This document shows positions 27,883-38,903 of a DNA stretch of 64,000 bases, piece by piece. The DNA is from Cerrena zonata (taxonomy: Eukaryota; Basidiomycota; Agaricomycetes; Polyporales; Cerrenaceae): the NCBI GenBank assembly GCA_038087015.1, contig JASBNA010000057.1:62001-126000 (forward strand), in the 5' to 3' direction. Position numbers and translations under genes: made by a program. Numbering within the stretch: the first letter of the stretch is position 1; every line of letters begins with the position of its first letter. The notes under the pieces were generated by a model that had not been told where the DNA came from, ran no database searches, and was given only the letters and a program-made list of their open reading frames with translations.

Positions 27883-28725
27883 TTCACCGCCGACCTTCTA
27901 CAACGAAGTCGATACTAATCACCACCGATCGAGCCCTCTTCTGTAACGGAAACCCTAAAATGCGCCAACGGACTACTCCACCAACCCCGAGTAATCATTA
28001 TCTCTATCTCTCGGGCGCATCTCCCTTGTGGCACACACATCTAGGTGTAGTGTGTAGGGCTTGGTGGCTGCGAGCGGTGACTCCCTTGATGCTATCCAAG
28101 TGCATTCTGCAGTTGTACCACCTCTATCTTCTCCGAGTCCGTCCTTCAAGGTGTTTTATTATTCGTTAGCGAGAATGTGTTTTTACTAAATCAAGGTTCT
28201 CCGCGATTGTCAGCTAGCTATCCAAAACGATAAAACACCTCGATTTTGAAATTTGTGTCCTGTCCGCCACACTGAACTTGTTACGTACTAGGCTGTTTGT
28301 TATATGGAGAACTCGGTCTCGCCTAAAATTATATTCCCGATTCTAATCTTGAGGCCATAGTGCTAGTACAGTGTCAATAAACGCTCTCGATGTGGCACCG
28401 AAGCTTTGATATCTGCTTGCAGTCTACTGAAGAGGTTCTACTTACTCCGTACTGTTAGTCACGGTACTGTTCCATGAATGATTAGTGAGTACTACTTGAG
28501 GTTTGAAACGGTGTAAATAACTCGCAAGTTGAAGTGATTACGTAATCAACGTTTGTGTTCCTGTTTTGGGCAGCTTCACGCCTTGTCCGCGAGCTATTAC
28601 CATCAGTCCCCTGTATGGCCGTTCTATACCTTTGATCTCCTTCGCCGAACATTTCTTGTCTTAACTATTACTTGGGATACAACATACTAGAAGGGAACCG
28701 TGAAAATATACTCACCGGCCGTACA
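27883..28725. other. Intergenic region
   Basis: No gene was found. An in-frame TTG codon at 28672 opens the frame of the next gene, but the first ATG is at 28726, so the last part of this stretch is treated as 5' leader. Confidence 0.5.
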
Positions 28726-30876
28726 ATGTCAACTAACGCTCCAGTTTTTCCCATTGTGGATCTGACCACTCTAACACAAGATGCATCGTTACCTGACTCA
28801 CAGAGCTCTCGAAATAGTACCTCAAGACACAAGACCAACTTCATAGAACAGTTATCTGTGGCACATAAAGAATTCGCAGCGTTGCCCGATGAGCTCTTGC
28901 CTTCATCATGTCCCTCTTCCCCGCGAGCCGAATTGCGCAGCGTGCTTTTCCGGGAAAAGCTTATTGGTGCTGTAAACGCATCTAACGGAGAGCCTTCAAA
29001 TCCAAAGTGGGGTCTCGTACATCGAATGCTCCGTATGGGATGTACAAGTCGCGGTTATCGTGGTGCTGCTCCTGGTGTCCGAGTGGGGGATACCCGTGCC
29101 ATAGATGTACGTGACTATCGATGGGTTCTCCCAGAGAAAGAAGAACAATGGAATAGATGCGAGGAAAGGTGGAAAGAACGTCGCCAAACATCTGTTGACA
29201 AGCAGGCTGCACGAGCCTCGAAGTATTGGGCCAAGAAGCAAATCGAGGTCAAACCTAGTCTGCCGCGAGCGGATGATCAGTGGCCGAAATCTAGGTCACA
29301 AAGAATTCGCGAAAAGGTTCAGAACTGGCAAGCGAGATTGATCAGTAGTGTCGAAGAAACACCCTCTCAGACTTCGTCGTCAAACGACATTGCCAAACCA
29401 ACTACCGAGAAGGAGATCGTGCCTCCAGTAGTATCACGACAAACTTCTCTCGTATTTCCTGCATCGAAGCATGGTGCAGTCGGAGCGAAGGGAGGTCCGT
29501 TACGCGATGCTCCCTCAATGGACCCTCAAATGCCTACATCATCACTGATGGAAGTTGATCCTGCCCCTGAAGTCGACCATGTAAAACCAGCGGATCACAC
29601 ACCTTCCGAGGATAGGGCGGAGCAACCACCAGCGAATATTGCTGACGTATCCGAGATGGTAGGGAACTGTGTCTATACATCGCATCATGATGTCTTACTA
29701 AACGATCATTTTCAAATTGAATATCAGTCGTTTTTGCCGCCTTCATTCCCTACACATCTGCAAACCTCGACACCCAAGGGCGCGATCACGAAGGCTACAT
29801 CTCCCGCGAGTCGCGAGAAACCCCCACCAATTTATCCTCGATTGTTTTTCTCGTCGTCTCCTATATCTACTCCTTTTACACGTTCTCCGCCCTTGAATGG
29901 CCATCATCGGGATCAGGACAATGCACCATCTTCTAGCTTGCCAACGTCTTCCCCTCGAGTGAACCTCAAACGACAGCGGCCGTTGACGCCACCCGATGAT
30001 GATCCTTTCGTCTCTAAGACACACATTCCACTAACGAAGAAGAAGAAAACGGACGAAGTCTTTGACCGCTCTCCAAGACTTGACCACGTATCTGTACCGT
30101 CTAGCCCACCACCACCATCCTCGTCACCTCCGTCTGCCTCACCTCGGTTGAGATCAAGGAGCCCTTCGCAGCTGGCTAGAACACACAGTAAAGACCTTGG
30201 TAACGCTAAAGGTCTTCCTGTTCTGACTACTCCAGACCGCAATAAAGCATTGCCGACTCTTAGTCAGTTACTTGCTTCATCCCGCCGATCAAGACCACGT
30301 CCGAGACCACCTTCTCGGAAACTCAAATCACTGACAACCACACCTTCGCGTAATGGACCGCGTGTTGCTGAGCACGATGGACAAGATGCGCGCCCAGAGA
30401 CAATTCAAGAAGAAAGAGATGTTCTGCCAGAAGTAATTGTAAATCCACGTACACCCTCACCTGTCAGAACATTCTTCTCTTCTCCAGCTTCCGGCTCATC
30501 TGGTTCTACACCTCAATCGATACGACAAAAACGGTTGGGATCGCCAATTTCTCCTCTAATAAACTCGGAACTTCATATGGACCGTTTTGTACCCCCATTC
30601 ACCTCTACTCAAAGACCAGATGGAGATGTGGATCATCATTCCGAGAACCGTGCCCAGACCTCTTGGGTGCCACCTGCAACCGGTGGGTTCTTGGGATACA
30701 GTAGTCAGTTCGATGTTGATAGGCAGGTGGACCAAGTCAACGAGCTCCTCGATAGGGATGTTGACTTTGATGGGTGGTTGAAAGATATACCCGAAGTGGA
30801 AGATGTTGAAATGGATGTTGATGAAGGTCGAGGCAGACCGCCGCCCACACAGGATTCGATTGAAATGAGGAGATAA
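28726..30876 (+). CDS. Large disordered nuclear-type protein, unrecognised family
   Basis: A single exon of 716 residues starting MSTNAPVFPIVDL. The only compact-looking part is residues about 85-190, with KWGLVHRMLRMGCTSRGYRG, DVRDYRWVLPEKEEQW and a basic helix RCEERWKERRQ. The remainder is rich in Ser and Pro, with many SP/TP sites. There is a likely nuclear localisation signal at KKKKTDE (near residue 445) and a Pro/Ser repeat SSPPPPSSSPPSAS. The C-terminus is acidic (QVNELLDRDVDFDGWLKD, then VEDVEMDVDE). Intronless structure in a gene this long is unusual for this window. I do not recognise the family; a nuclear regulatory role is a guess from composition. Confidence 0.75.
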   Translation: MSTNAPVFPIVDLTTLTQDASLPDSQSSRNSTSRHKTNFIEQLSVAHKEFAALPDELLPSSCPSSPRAELRSVLFREKLIGAVNASNGEPSNPKWGLVHRMLRMGCTSRGYRGAAPGVRVGDTRAIDVRDYRWVLPEKEEQWNRCEERWKERRQTSVDKQAARASKYWAKKQIEVKPSLPRADDQWPKSRSQRIREKVQNWQARLISSVEETPSQTSSSNDIAKPTTEKEIVPPVVSRQTSLVFPASKHGAVGAKGGPLRDAPSMDPQMPTSSLMEVDPAPEVDHVKPADHTPSEDRAEQPPANIADVSEMVGNCVYTSHHDVLLNDHFQIEYQSFLPPSFPTHLQTSTPKGAITKATSPASREKPPPIYPRLFFSSSPISTPFTRSPPLNGHHRDQDNAPSSSLPTSSPRVNLKRQRPLTPPDDDPFVSKTHIPLTKKKKTDEVFDRSPRLDHVSVPSSPPPPSSSPPSASPRLRSRSPSQLARTHSKDLGNAKGLPVLTTPDRNKALPTLSQLLASSRRSRPRPRPPSRKLKSLTTTPSRNGPRVAEHDGQDARPETIQEERDVLPEVIVNPRTPSPVRTFFSSPASGSSGSTPQSIRQKRLGSPISPLINSELHMDRFVPPFTSTQRPDGDVDHHSENRAQTSWVPPATGGFLGYSSQFDVDRQVDQVNELLDRDVDFDGWLKDIPEVEDVEMDVDEGRGRPPPTQDSIEMRR

Positions 30877-31067
30877 TCTTCATTTCCTCGTTGCTTTAAC
30901 TCTATCGATGTATCCAAAGTTACCCTTGGGGTTGTACGTGAACGCGCTGTTCCACTGATGATTGTTTTATATATAACTTATGGGGTTTGTTAATTACAGA
31001 TATCTACCGATATCGCCTACCGCACGTTTCTTGGTTATAATATACATCTCGAACATACATCAAGGAG

Positions 31068-31807
31068 TCAACTACCAAAGGTTGTAGGTTGCATACGGAG
31101 AGCGTCAGGAGCCATACGATTGGCTTGCCGCTCTGTTTTGATGCGGATCCCATGTGCGATCACGAGTAGAGATGCTACTATGGCATCCTCAAAGTACTCT
31201 GCTTCATGTGTTAGGTGTAATGTTGGTGACCGTCTGCCATGGACAGCAAAACGGAAGATAGCTAGGGGAGCGGTACTATCTGGCGTGTCTGCCCGGACAA
31301 GCTTGTATGATGTGGTACAGATTAGAGATAAAATTTGATTGTCTTAACAAACGGGGACTTACCGTAAGCTCACCAAGCTCAGCATCAGTTTTCCAAACAT
31401 ATCGGGTAGGAGAGGGATCGGAAATGCTTTGCCTGTAAGAATCTAGGGTCAGCGAAGTTCGTCTCACATGCAGTGACTCACAGAGCAGTGAATGAACCAT
31501 CCCGCAACCAATTCTTCATTTTCATCTCTGAGCATCCGGAAAATGCCAATGTATTGCTTCGCGGCCACTCGCGTTTTGTCAACGTCACCACATCTGTTGC
31601 ATTTCGTATTACCCGAGTCTTCGTCGAACGCGGAGTGACGGTTGATCGTATTTCGTAACCGGGATCCCCAGAACCTTCGGCGACTAGAGAAGTGTTTATG
31701 AAGCTGTCTTTACTGAATATGAACGTCTTATGAATGGAGTCAGGCAACATCTTCAGTTCGTGATGAGGAATGAATAAAGCTCTCCCCGAGTCCGTCCTCT
31801 GCGGCAT
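31068..31807 (-). CDS. DUF6593 domain protein, copy 3
   Basis: Three exons (31807-31482, 31432-31363, 31301-31068) give 209 residues. The core has TTSL-type beta strands, VTLTKREWPRSNTLAF and KMKNWLRDG before intron 1. Exon 2 has TRYVWKTDAELGELT. Exon 3 has LAIFRFAVHGRR and the C-terminal motif LHLTHEAEYFEDAIVASLL. Intron positions and phases (2, 0) equal those of copies 1 and 2, but the sequence is much more diverged and the N-terminus differs (MPQRTDSGRALFIPHH). An internal ATG at 31750 is an alternative start. Function unknown. Confidence 0.8.
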
Positions 31808-32287
31808 CTTATATTACAGGATTCTGGCGACTAAAACTTTATGTTTTCTCACAAAGCTCCAGTGTAGACATCACCCGCAGCGAATAGGTTGATCGGCTAG
31901 TGGAGCCGATGTGGGGTGTACTGACGTTTACTTTTGGGGATAACTTTGCTGTACCACTCGGCAAGCGCGTTCTACAGCGCCTGCCTATTAAGGAAGGTGA
32001 ATTGTTGTGAGTACTAGTTCAAGTTTGAATTTGAATTTTCGGCTGGAGGATAGTCGGGATCGATGGTACAGCAGCAAGTTGCGCAATGCGCAGACAAGAG
32101 AAAATGATAAACCAAAATGTTTATGAAATGGGAAGCAATGTCGAGAACCTATTGTCTGAATCTCACCCCTTACTTTAGTAGAAACAAAGTTATATCATGA
32201 TTGCCAAAACAAATTTCCGATATGCACTTCTTCAAACCAATCCTTTCCAGATTCTTCAATCTCTTCTATCTGTAATTCTCCTCCAAT
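31808..32287. other. Intergenic region
   Basis: Upstream of DUF6593 copy 3; no gene or clear regulatory motif seen. Confidence 0.4.
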
Positions 32288-32513
32288 TCAGACAAGAAGG
32301 GAAGTGATCGCCGCATCATAGATATGCTCTGCTTCCCCGGACATCAAAGTCAGTCTTCCCTTGGATTTGGACCCGCTTGTTGGAAATGTCAAAGCCCTTA
32401 GACAGCTCGCGGTTGATTCACAAGCTGATGCATCGACAAGTTGAGGTAGAGGCTCGTCATTGAAGGGTCCTGGATTTTGATTTATTGTCGTGGCTTCTCC
32501 CGCCACTTTGTAC
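32288..32513 (-). pseudogene. Likely C-terminal exon remnant of a fourth DUF6593 gene
   Basis: After an acceptor at 32514 the frame reads YKVAGEATTINQNPG, then SKGRLTLMSGEAEHIYDAAITSLLV and a stop. The segment RLTLMSGEAEHIYDAAITSLL aligns with the C-terminal motif of copies 1 and 3 (EAENMQDAVLASLI, EAEYFEDAIVASLL). The 25-45 residues that follow this motif in the other copies are missing. No convincing N-terminal exons were found up to 33300. Confidence 0.45.
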
Positions 32514-33631
32514 CTGTTCACAAATATCTTTAGGGTGGGTTCTCTGTAGCGTCTCTCTATGATGAAATGAAAATTAGTTCTAGAATGACGATAGACGGTA
32601 TGCGTGCGGATCGAGGAAAATATAGCCTATTCCTTAAATCTTCAATTTCATTTCACTGTACTAGGCAGATCGAACGACCTGGTTGTATTACACAAGCTAC
32701 CCGCTCCGCAAGTTGCCAAGATTCATCTCCTCGACGATCGAGGCGGAGATAACGTCTTAGCACAATGTTCCTGTTTTCATCACGTTATGCATGGAAGGGC
32801 CTCATGCATACGAAGCTATTCAGATCGAAAGTGGATATCCTGCAATGCGGTATCAAACATCTATCAACGTCAGGAGGAGGACTCGGAAGTGAAAGCAAGA
32901 ACACAGCATATAGTGTTCCCCAAAACTCATACTTGATCCCTTCGCAGGAGGTCACAAGGACGGGCAATCTGCCCTTCTGGCCCTTCTACTGGTTGACAGA
33001 TCTAACCTACCGAAGCTGCGGGCCTCCTCTCCACCTAGGCCGCACGCGCCTTAGTGTACTGTTCTCGTGACAGGGCAAAAGGCAGTTCAAGACTATTCCT
33101 GAACTCCGAACTTGATGGAAGGGTGTATTCGGATCGGCCTCGCTGCTGAGTAGATCCGTGGAGTTCGACTTGAATGACAGGCACCTGTGAAGGGAAGAAG
33201 AGATAAGAAAGATACGATGTGAAAAACGGATCGGCTTCGAGAAAGCGTATAGATATCTTTCTCGATCTTTCCGTAAGATTGCAAGATGGTGATTGGTGAC
33301 TATTCGCACCCGAGCGAGAGTGAGTCTGTAGACATCAAGTCATGTATATGCATTAAACTGTAAAAAAAAACCAAAATGCAAACTATGGACAACCTGCGAG
33401 AAAGAAAGAAAAATAATCGTAAGAGACGACGGTGAAAACAAGGAGAAAGAAAGAACGATATAGTAGAACATACAATACTATAGTTTGATTTATAATATAC
33501 ACTAAACCAAGCTAGAACAGGATTCGCAGGATCAATCGTGACAACGCATGAACGCAAGTGCAGAAAAAAAATCATATAGAATCATAAAAAGCGAAGCCCG
33601 TCTCCGTATAACTTGAACCTGAAACTATAAG
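32514..33631. other. Unresolved region, weak coding signals
   Basis: Two coding-like pieces remain unassigned. On the minus strand an excellent polypyrimidine acceptor at about 33190 opens VPVIQVELHGSTQQRGRSE, stopping near 33043. On the plus strand 32660-32760 reads GRSNDLVVLHKLPAPQVAK. Neither could be joined into a gene. 33300-33600 is A/T-rich and contains only shugoshin downstream sequence. Confidence 0.3.
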
Positions 33632-35700
33632 CTAGACAGCCATGCTATGTCGCCGATCATCATCGTCGTATTTTCTCGACGTACTGGCGTGAATACTTCT
33701 TCTTCTACTTTCGGTGTTCACCCATCCGCTTGAACCACTGAAACCTGATGAGGACGTAAAGCGCGAACCGCCGAATTCTGCATCAGCCTGAGTACCATCG
33801 CTTTCTTCGTCGTCATCAGGTTCTAGAAGAACTCTCGACGACGAGGATTTCTTCCGCTTTGTACCGGCGACTGTACCAGGCTGGGACTGTGTCGCGGTGT
33901 TATCAGTCAGTGTAGATGTGGAATTGGAAGAGCTAGTGGCAGTTATTGCTGGAGCCATTTCCGAAGATCGCCGGGAAGTAGTGGAAGAACGTCTCGAAGT
34001 GGTTGTTCCTGGTGGAGGATCCGGTTTCCGCATTTTCCTGTAAACATATCACAACGTTTAGCACACACCATTTTTAAGTAATAAATTATGAAACCATGCG
34101 AGACTCACGTGTTCAGCTTGGGTTCGGCGTAATTGACACTCTTCCTCACTCGTCTTTCCCTCCCGCCAGCGGCAGCTTCAGACGGGTCAGAAGGGTCTCC
34201 AGAAGGTAGAGGGCTTGAGGATCGTGGTGTCGGTAAGGAAGATTGCGGTTCTGATCTAAGAGAGGGAGCAGGTGTCGTAGCAGGAGTGGTGAGGAATGTA
34301 CGTGAGGTGGTCGCTAGTGAGTTGGTAGTTGATGCTGATGTCGCTGAAGTGGGTATATCGTGTTCTGGGGTATGTAGTCGTTCGCGATCTATATCACATT
34401 TAATATGAGCATTACGAGCGCATGTAATGACAATTAATCTTATCGCGAAGAACATACCGGATGGAATATCCAACGCCGGTAGACGGCCTGGTGGGGAGTT
34501 GGTGACATCCTTTAGCTTGGACTTCTTTCCACCCTCCGCAGTCCATATTTGTTCTTCTGAGTCTCGTGGTCGCTTTCTCTCCCGTTCCCTTGCTACGAAC
34601 TCACTCCCCGACTCCCGCTCCTGTTCTACATCCTTTGGTTTCTTCTTTCTCTCTCGTCTGGTAATACTCTGCGCTATAATTTCTGGCTCCTCGTCTTCCC
34701 GACCATCTATTCCGCCAATCACAGCAAGCACTTCCTCCTCCTCTTCCTGCAAACCAACTTCTCTCCGTAATGGCGAACCAAATGCGGGGCTAGGGGGGCG
34801 TTCAGTAATTGTTGTAATAGACATGGTTGTGGTAAGTAGGCCACTCTGCCGTCGCGTAGGTTTCCGTTTTCCATATTTGAGCTGATTTTCAAAGTTCACA
34901 GTAGAGATGTCGGGCGGCGGAGGGTCGGGAGAATTCTGGCGTACAGGTAAGCGTGAACTGGAAGCACGAGATTTGCTTTTCCGTCGTACGGGCGTGGGGC
35001 TAGGGGTTTCCCCTTCGTCCTCAGGATCAGCACCAGGACTGTCTGCAGGCGAAGAATGTGCCGAGGACACAACGTTCTCATCGTCTTCTGCGATTCCAGG
35101 AACGGTAGGTACGCGTGCTACTCGAATTGTGGGGGGTGAGGCATTGGGGTTTCGAATGGGACGGCGTGCACGAGGGGGTGGTGGTTGCGCTTCGGGGCTT
35201 ATTGGTATGCCATGAGGGATAGTGTTGAGTTTACGGATGTGCCCCAGTTGTTTCATGAAACTGTGTGTCTGTAGCAACGCCACAATGAGGGAAACATCTA
35301 GATTAGCTGCATGAATACTCACCGCAGCCTCGGCATCTGCTAACACTCGTCTCGACTTCTCCCGTTCTTTCTTCAGTTGCGCGGACAGGGCTATCTCTGA
35401 CGCTCGGAGACGGAGGTTCTCGACATGGAGGTCGGATATTTGGGCATTAAGTTCTTCGATCCGTACGCTCAGATGGGAGTTTAGCCTAGAGAGATATCAG
35501 CAAATGGGAATATATGCTGCTTCCAAGAGACGCACTTGGTGATATGTTTGTTCGCAAGGAGGAACTTCTTCTTGACTATGGTTTCCAGAAGGTCAGTGCT
35601 GATCATGAAACAGAAGAAAAGAGGACAGACAGTTTTCGAATTCGAGGAGGGTGTCGTTTTGTCGTGCATCAAGAGATACACGCGACTGTCGCCTGCTCAT
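33632..35700 (-). CDS. SGO1: Shugoshin, centromeric cohesin protector
   Basis: Six exons (35700-35631, 35575-35536, 35485-35323, 35268-34458, 34388-34109, 34037-33632) splice in phase to 589 residues. The N-terminal coiled coil (about 20-90) reads EFENFKKKFLLANKHITK, then LNSHLSVRIEELNAQISDL and LRLRASEIALSAQLKKE, the homodimer and PP2A-binding helix of shugoshins. The middle is disordered, with long acidic and Lys/Arg tracts. The C-terminal SGO motif (about 440-460) is RRVRKSVNYAEPKLNTKMRK, which binds phosphorylated H2A. It protects cohesin from separase and supports chromosome bi-orientation. Its start faces RAD7 over 222 bases. Confidence 0.92.
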
Positions 35701-35922
35701 CGCCGCCGTCGCCGTTGTGGAAGGGACTCTATTCAACGTGCACACCGTCTGCTCATACAACAACATGGCCTCCACCACGCGCCCGTCTATCTCCCCGGTT
35801 CGCTTCGACTCAGATCAGTTCGACTGATCACGTGTCTGCTTTCGCTAATGAATCACGGTGCCGACGCGTCTTTTAGTTGTCGCGTCCACGTCGCTGCCAC
35901 TTCCCTCAGTATCTGAATCGAA
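35701..35922. promoter_or_regulatory. Bidirectional promoter between shugoshin and RAD7
   Basis: Only 222 bases separate the two start codons, which point away from each other, so both genes must share this region. No TATA box was seen on either strand. Confidence 0.6.
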
Positions 35923-38059
35923 ATGAGTCGTCGAAATAATAATGTCAGAGGCCCGACTTCTGCCTTGACAGAGTTTCTCAGGGTTTGTTTTTCAACCATG
36001 TTTCACTTCTCCATTCCTGACCTCACGTTTAGGAGTCAGGCATTACGCCAACCACTATTGCACGACGGGCTCGAACTCGTCAGGTAGAGCAGCCTGAAGC
36101 GGGTCCAAGCAATACAGTACAGCAGCAGCAACCAGAGGCAGGTGCTACAAATGAAGTGAGTCAAAGTGTCTTGAAGGAGAACGCCTTGTTAACGCACTCA
36201 CAGGCAGAGAATGAGTACAACTCGGATCATCTAGATGAAGAAGACGAGGAAAAGCCCGCAAAAAAGCGCAAGATGACAAAAGCTGCAGAAGCAAAGGCCA
36301 AAGCAGCAGCCAAGGCAAAGGCCAAGAAAAAGAAGGGCGACGGCGACGATGACAGCGAAGAGGAGGATCCCTATAACGCCTTGTCCAAGATGTGGAAAGA
36401 TACGTCCAAGCCACCTGTTGGTAGCTTCGAGAACTGCGCTCGCTGTACTAAGCAATTCACTGTGGTACGTGCTTTCCGCCAAATCGGTAGGACGCCTCAA
36501 GATTAACTATTGTGAGTAGACAAAATATACGATGGCTGCTAACCCTCCCCCAGGATTCTTGTGTCACGCTTGCGCAAAATCTTCAGGTGCGGATCCTTTC
36601 AAGAAGCCTGCTGCACCTCGGAAGCGCAAGGCGCCTGCAGACAAGAGGAAAGTTATTCATTTTGAAGAGAGACGTTTTCCAAGTCTTGCTTCACTCTGCA
36701 TTCAGGTATAAGGATGGTTTATTTGTTAGACTGTGAGTGATTAACGCTTCTGTATAGATCATCACTGCGCACATCGACAATGTGGAGGCCCTTGGCGATA
36801 TTGGTAGGCTCAACCAAGAAGAATTGGCAAAGGCGCTTTCTCGCAATCGTAGCTTGTAAGTTTCTCGCTTAGGTATTCTTTCTGTCGTATTAATGAATTC
36901 AACCCCACAGGACCGCCGAGAATGTTACCCTCTTCTATAATGATCAAAATACCGAGCTAACACTTTACGATGCTACTAGTAAGCCATCTCTAATACTTCC
37001 TTAGATACAGGCTTACTCTGGTTGTTGCAAGACTTAACTCCATCTGCGTTCATGGATCTTGCCAGAAGGAACCCTTTCTTAACTAATCTCCGTCTGGACT
37101 TCTGTGGCCGTATTGACGATTCGGTCATGGACACCTGGGTAACCTTCTTCCCTAACCTACAACGTATCGAACTCCTGGGTCCTTTCCTGGTCCGCGTTCC
37201 GGGGTGGAAAACCTTCTTCAAAACACACGCCAAGATCGAGGGCTTCTTAATTACTCAAAGTCCTCGCTTCGATTTGGAATGCACACAATCGATGGTTGAG
37301 AATTGCAAGAAAATAAAAGAACTGCGTCTAAATGAAATCGGCAAGATGGAAGACGCGATAATAGAAGAACTCCAGAAATACGGAGATCAATTGACTTACC
37401 TCGAACTCGCTCGTCCTGGTGTGCCCGAAGCATTATCGGAGAAAGCACTGGTGGATCTCATGAGTGCTGTCGGCAAGAACTTGACTCACCTCAACTTGGA
37501 GAACAACATCAATATAACAGACGGGTTCTTGTATCGAGGTTTGAAACCTCATGCCAGGAATCTCGAGACTCTCTTACTGAGGCTTATTCCTGACTTGACT
37601 GATGCCGGCGTCGCAGAGTTCTTCGACACATGGCAAACAGCCGTCGACGAACCCAACCCACCTCTGTTCCGCATCGACTTCTCTCGGGCCCACGAACTTT
37701 CCGACAAAGCTCTAGAGTCACTCCTCCAGCATTCAGGCAAAGAACTAATACATCTGGATATCAACGGCTGGAAATCGACGTCAATAGAAGCTGTCAGCAA
37801 GATTGCTTCCCTGTGTCCAGAGTTACAACAGCTGGATATTGGATGGTGTAGAGAAGTCGATGATGGCGTCGTTCAAGAGATTTTGGAAAAGTGTGAGAAG
37901 ATTCGTGAAGTCAAGGTTTGGGGTTGTCAGAGGATTAGCTTGCAGTGTCCTCGTAAGGTGAGTGATCTGCGTTGCGAATGGTGTGATATGAGTATTAATC
38001 ATCGATGTTGTCTTACTCAGCGTGGCGTGAATATCGTGGGTGTTGAGGTTGCCGTATGA
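35923..38059 (+). CDS. RAD7: RAD7 nucleotide-excision repair protein (LRR)
   Basis: About eight exons give roughly 585 residues. It opens MSRRNNNVRGPTSALTEFLR and continues ESGITPTTIARRARTRQ, the standard fungal Rad7 N-terminus. A Lys/Ala tract and an acidic stretch follow. A CARC...CHAC pair forms the zinc-binding element. The C-terminal two thirds are leucine-rich repeats (LTNLRLDFCGRIDD, LTYLELARPGVPE, LTHLNLENNINITD, LIHLDINGWKSTS, LQQLDIGWCREVDD, IREVKVWGCQRIS). Rad7 acts with Rad16 in global-genome nucleotide-excision repair and in a cullin ubiquitin ligase. The last intron, 37958-38020, is 63 nt, in frame and stop-free, so it can be mistaken for coding sequence. Spliced, the protein ends CPRKRGVNIVGVEVAV. 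Confidence 0.92.
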
Positions 38060-38903
38060 AGACAAATGCATTCGTTTTGTTACAATTCGTCACGACCAGC
38101 TGTACCCCGCCAGATTCTCCGAATGCCACAGGCTTGTATTATTGCGTATTTACTTTTTGCTGAATGTCATTGTTGCTATTCATTTTCGCCGTCTTTCACA
38201 GGTTGATCATATTTGGTGCTGTTTGTCAACAGCTTTGGTCGATGGTCAAACTGGGAACGTCTAATCGAGTGTCTCATTAGTGGCGTTCAATATTACCCGA
38301 CCTAGTGACTTTCAATATATCTTAGGGACTTGGAATTTCCTAATGATCCAACCTACGGCACCTATCCGTCTCACTCCGGTTATCTCCATAAGTATACTCC
38401 CTTCGCTTCGTCAAGGGTGTAGCATATACTTTGATATACCAACAGTCACTTTCCCGCCCATGGTCATGCTGTAGCAGAGTGGTTGCACCGAACTATACAA
38501 TCGCCAGATAATAATCTGCGCTCTTACAATGCTTATTCACAGCCTTTGTCGTGATTCATAGTAACCTAACGCAAGCGGTTTTGATGCTTTGATCATGGCG
38601 GACCTCTATGGAGTTAACAGAGAATAGCAGATAATGAACCTCGAGTATAAAAGGTGAGGACTTTACGCTTCAATGACCTCAGCTCCTCCGCTCATTTCAA
38701 TCTCTACTGGTACAAGCGCAGGCCGGTCAGTCAGACCCCTTTCAAACTAATTAGCAGCTTGACACTGATGCTTTGTCTTTTATTAGCTTTACCTTCACGT
38801 TCTATTATACGTTGTTGCACTTGTACAAATTACGACATTAACGATCTTCCAGTCTCACATTCGACTTTCAAGTAATCCACCTACCAGCTATACAGTAGTC
38901 GTC
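38060..38903. other. RAD7 downstream region and secreted-protein promoter
   Basis: No gene found. The region is conserved at 42416-43246 in unit 2, so its retention reflects the duplication. A TATA element lies at 38646. Confidence 0.5.
38646..38652 (+). promoter_or_regulatory. TATA box of secreted-protein gene 1
   Basis: TATAAAA followed by GGTGAGGAC. The same element with the same right flank occurs at 43010 in the duplicate. The start codon is about 250 bases downstream, so the leader is long and may contain an intron. Confidence 0.5.

Noticed and set aside
28672..28725. N-terminal extension of the 716-residue protein
   Set aside because: The frame opens with TTG at 28672; the first ATG is at 28726.
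32604..32936. Plus-strand open frame of 110 residues
   Set aside because: Only a short part (DLVVLHKLPAPQVAK) looks coding; no domain, and splice sites do not extend it.
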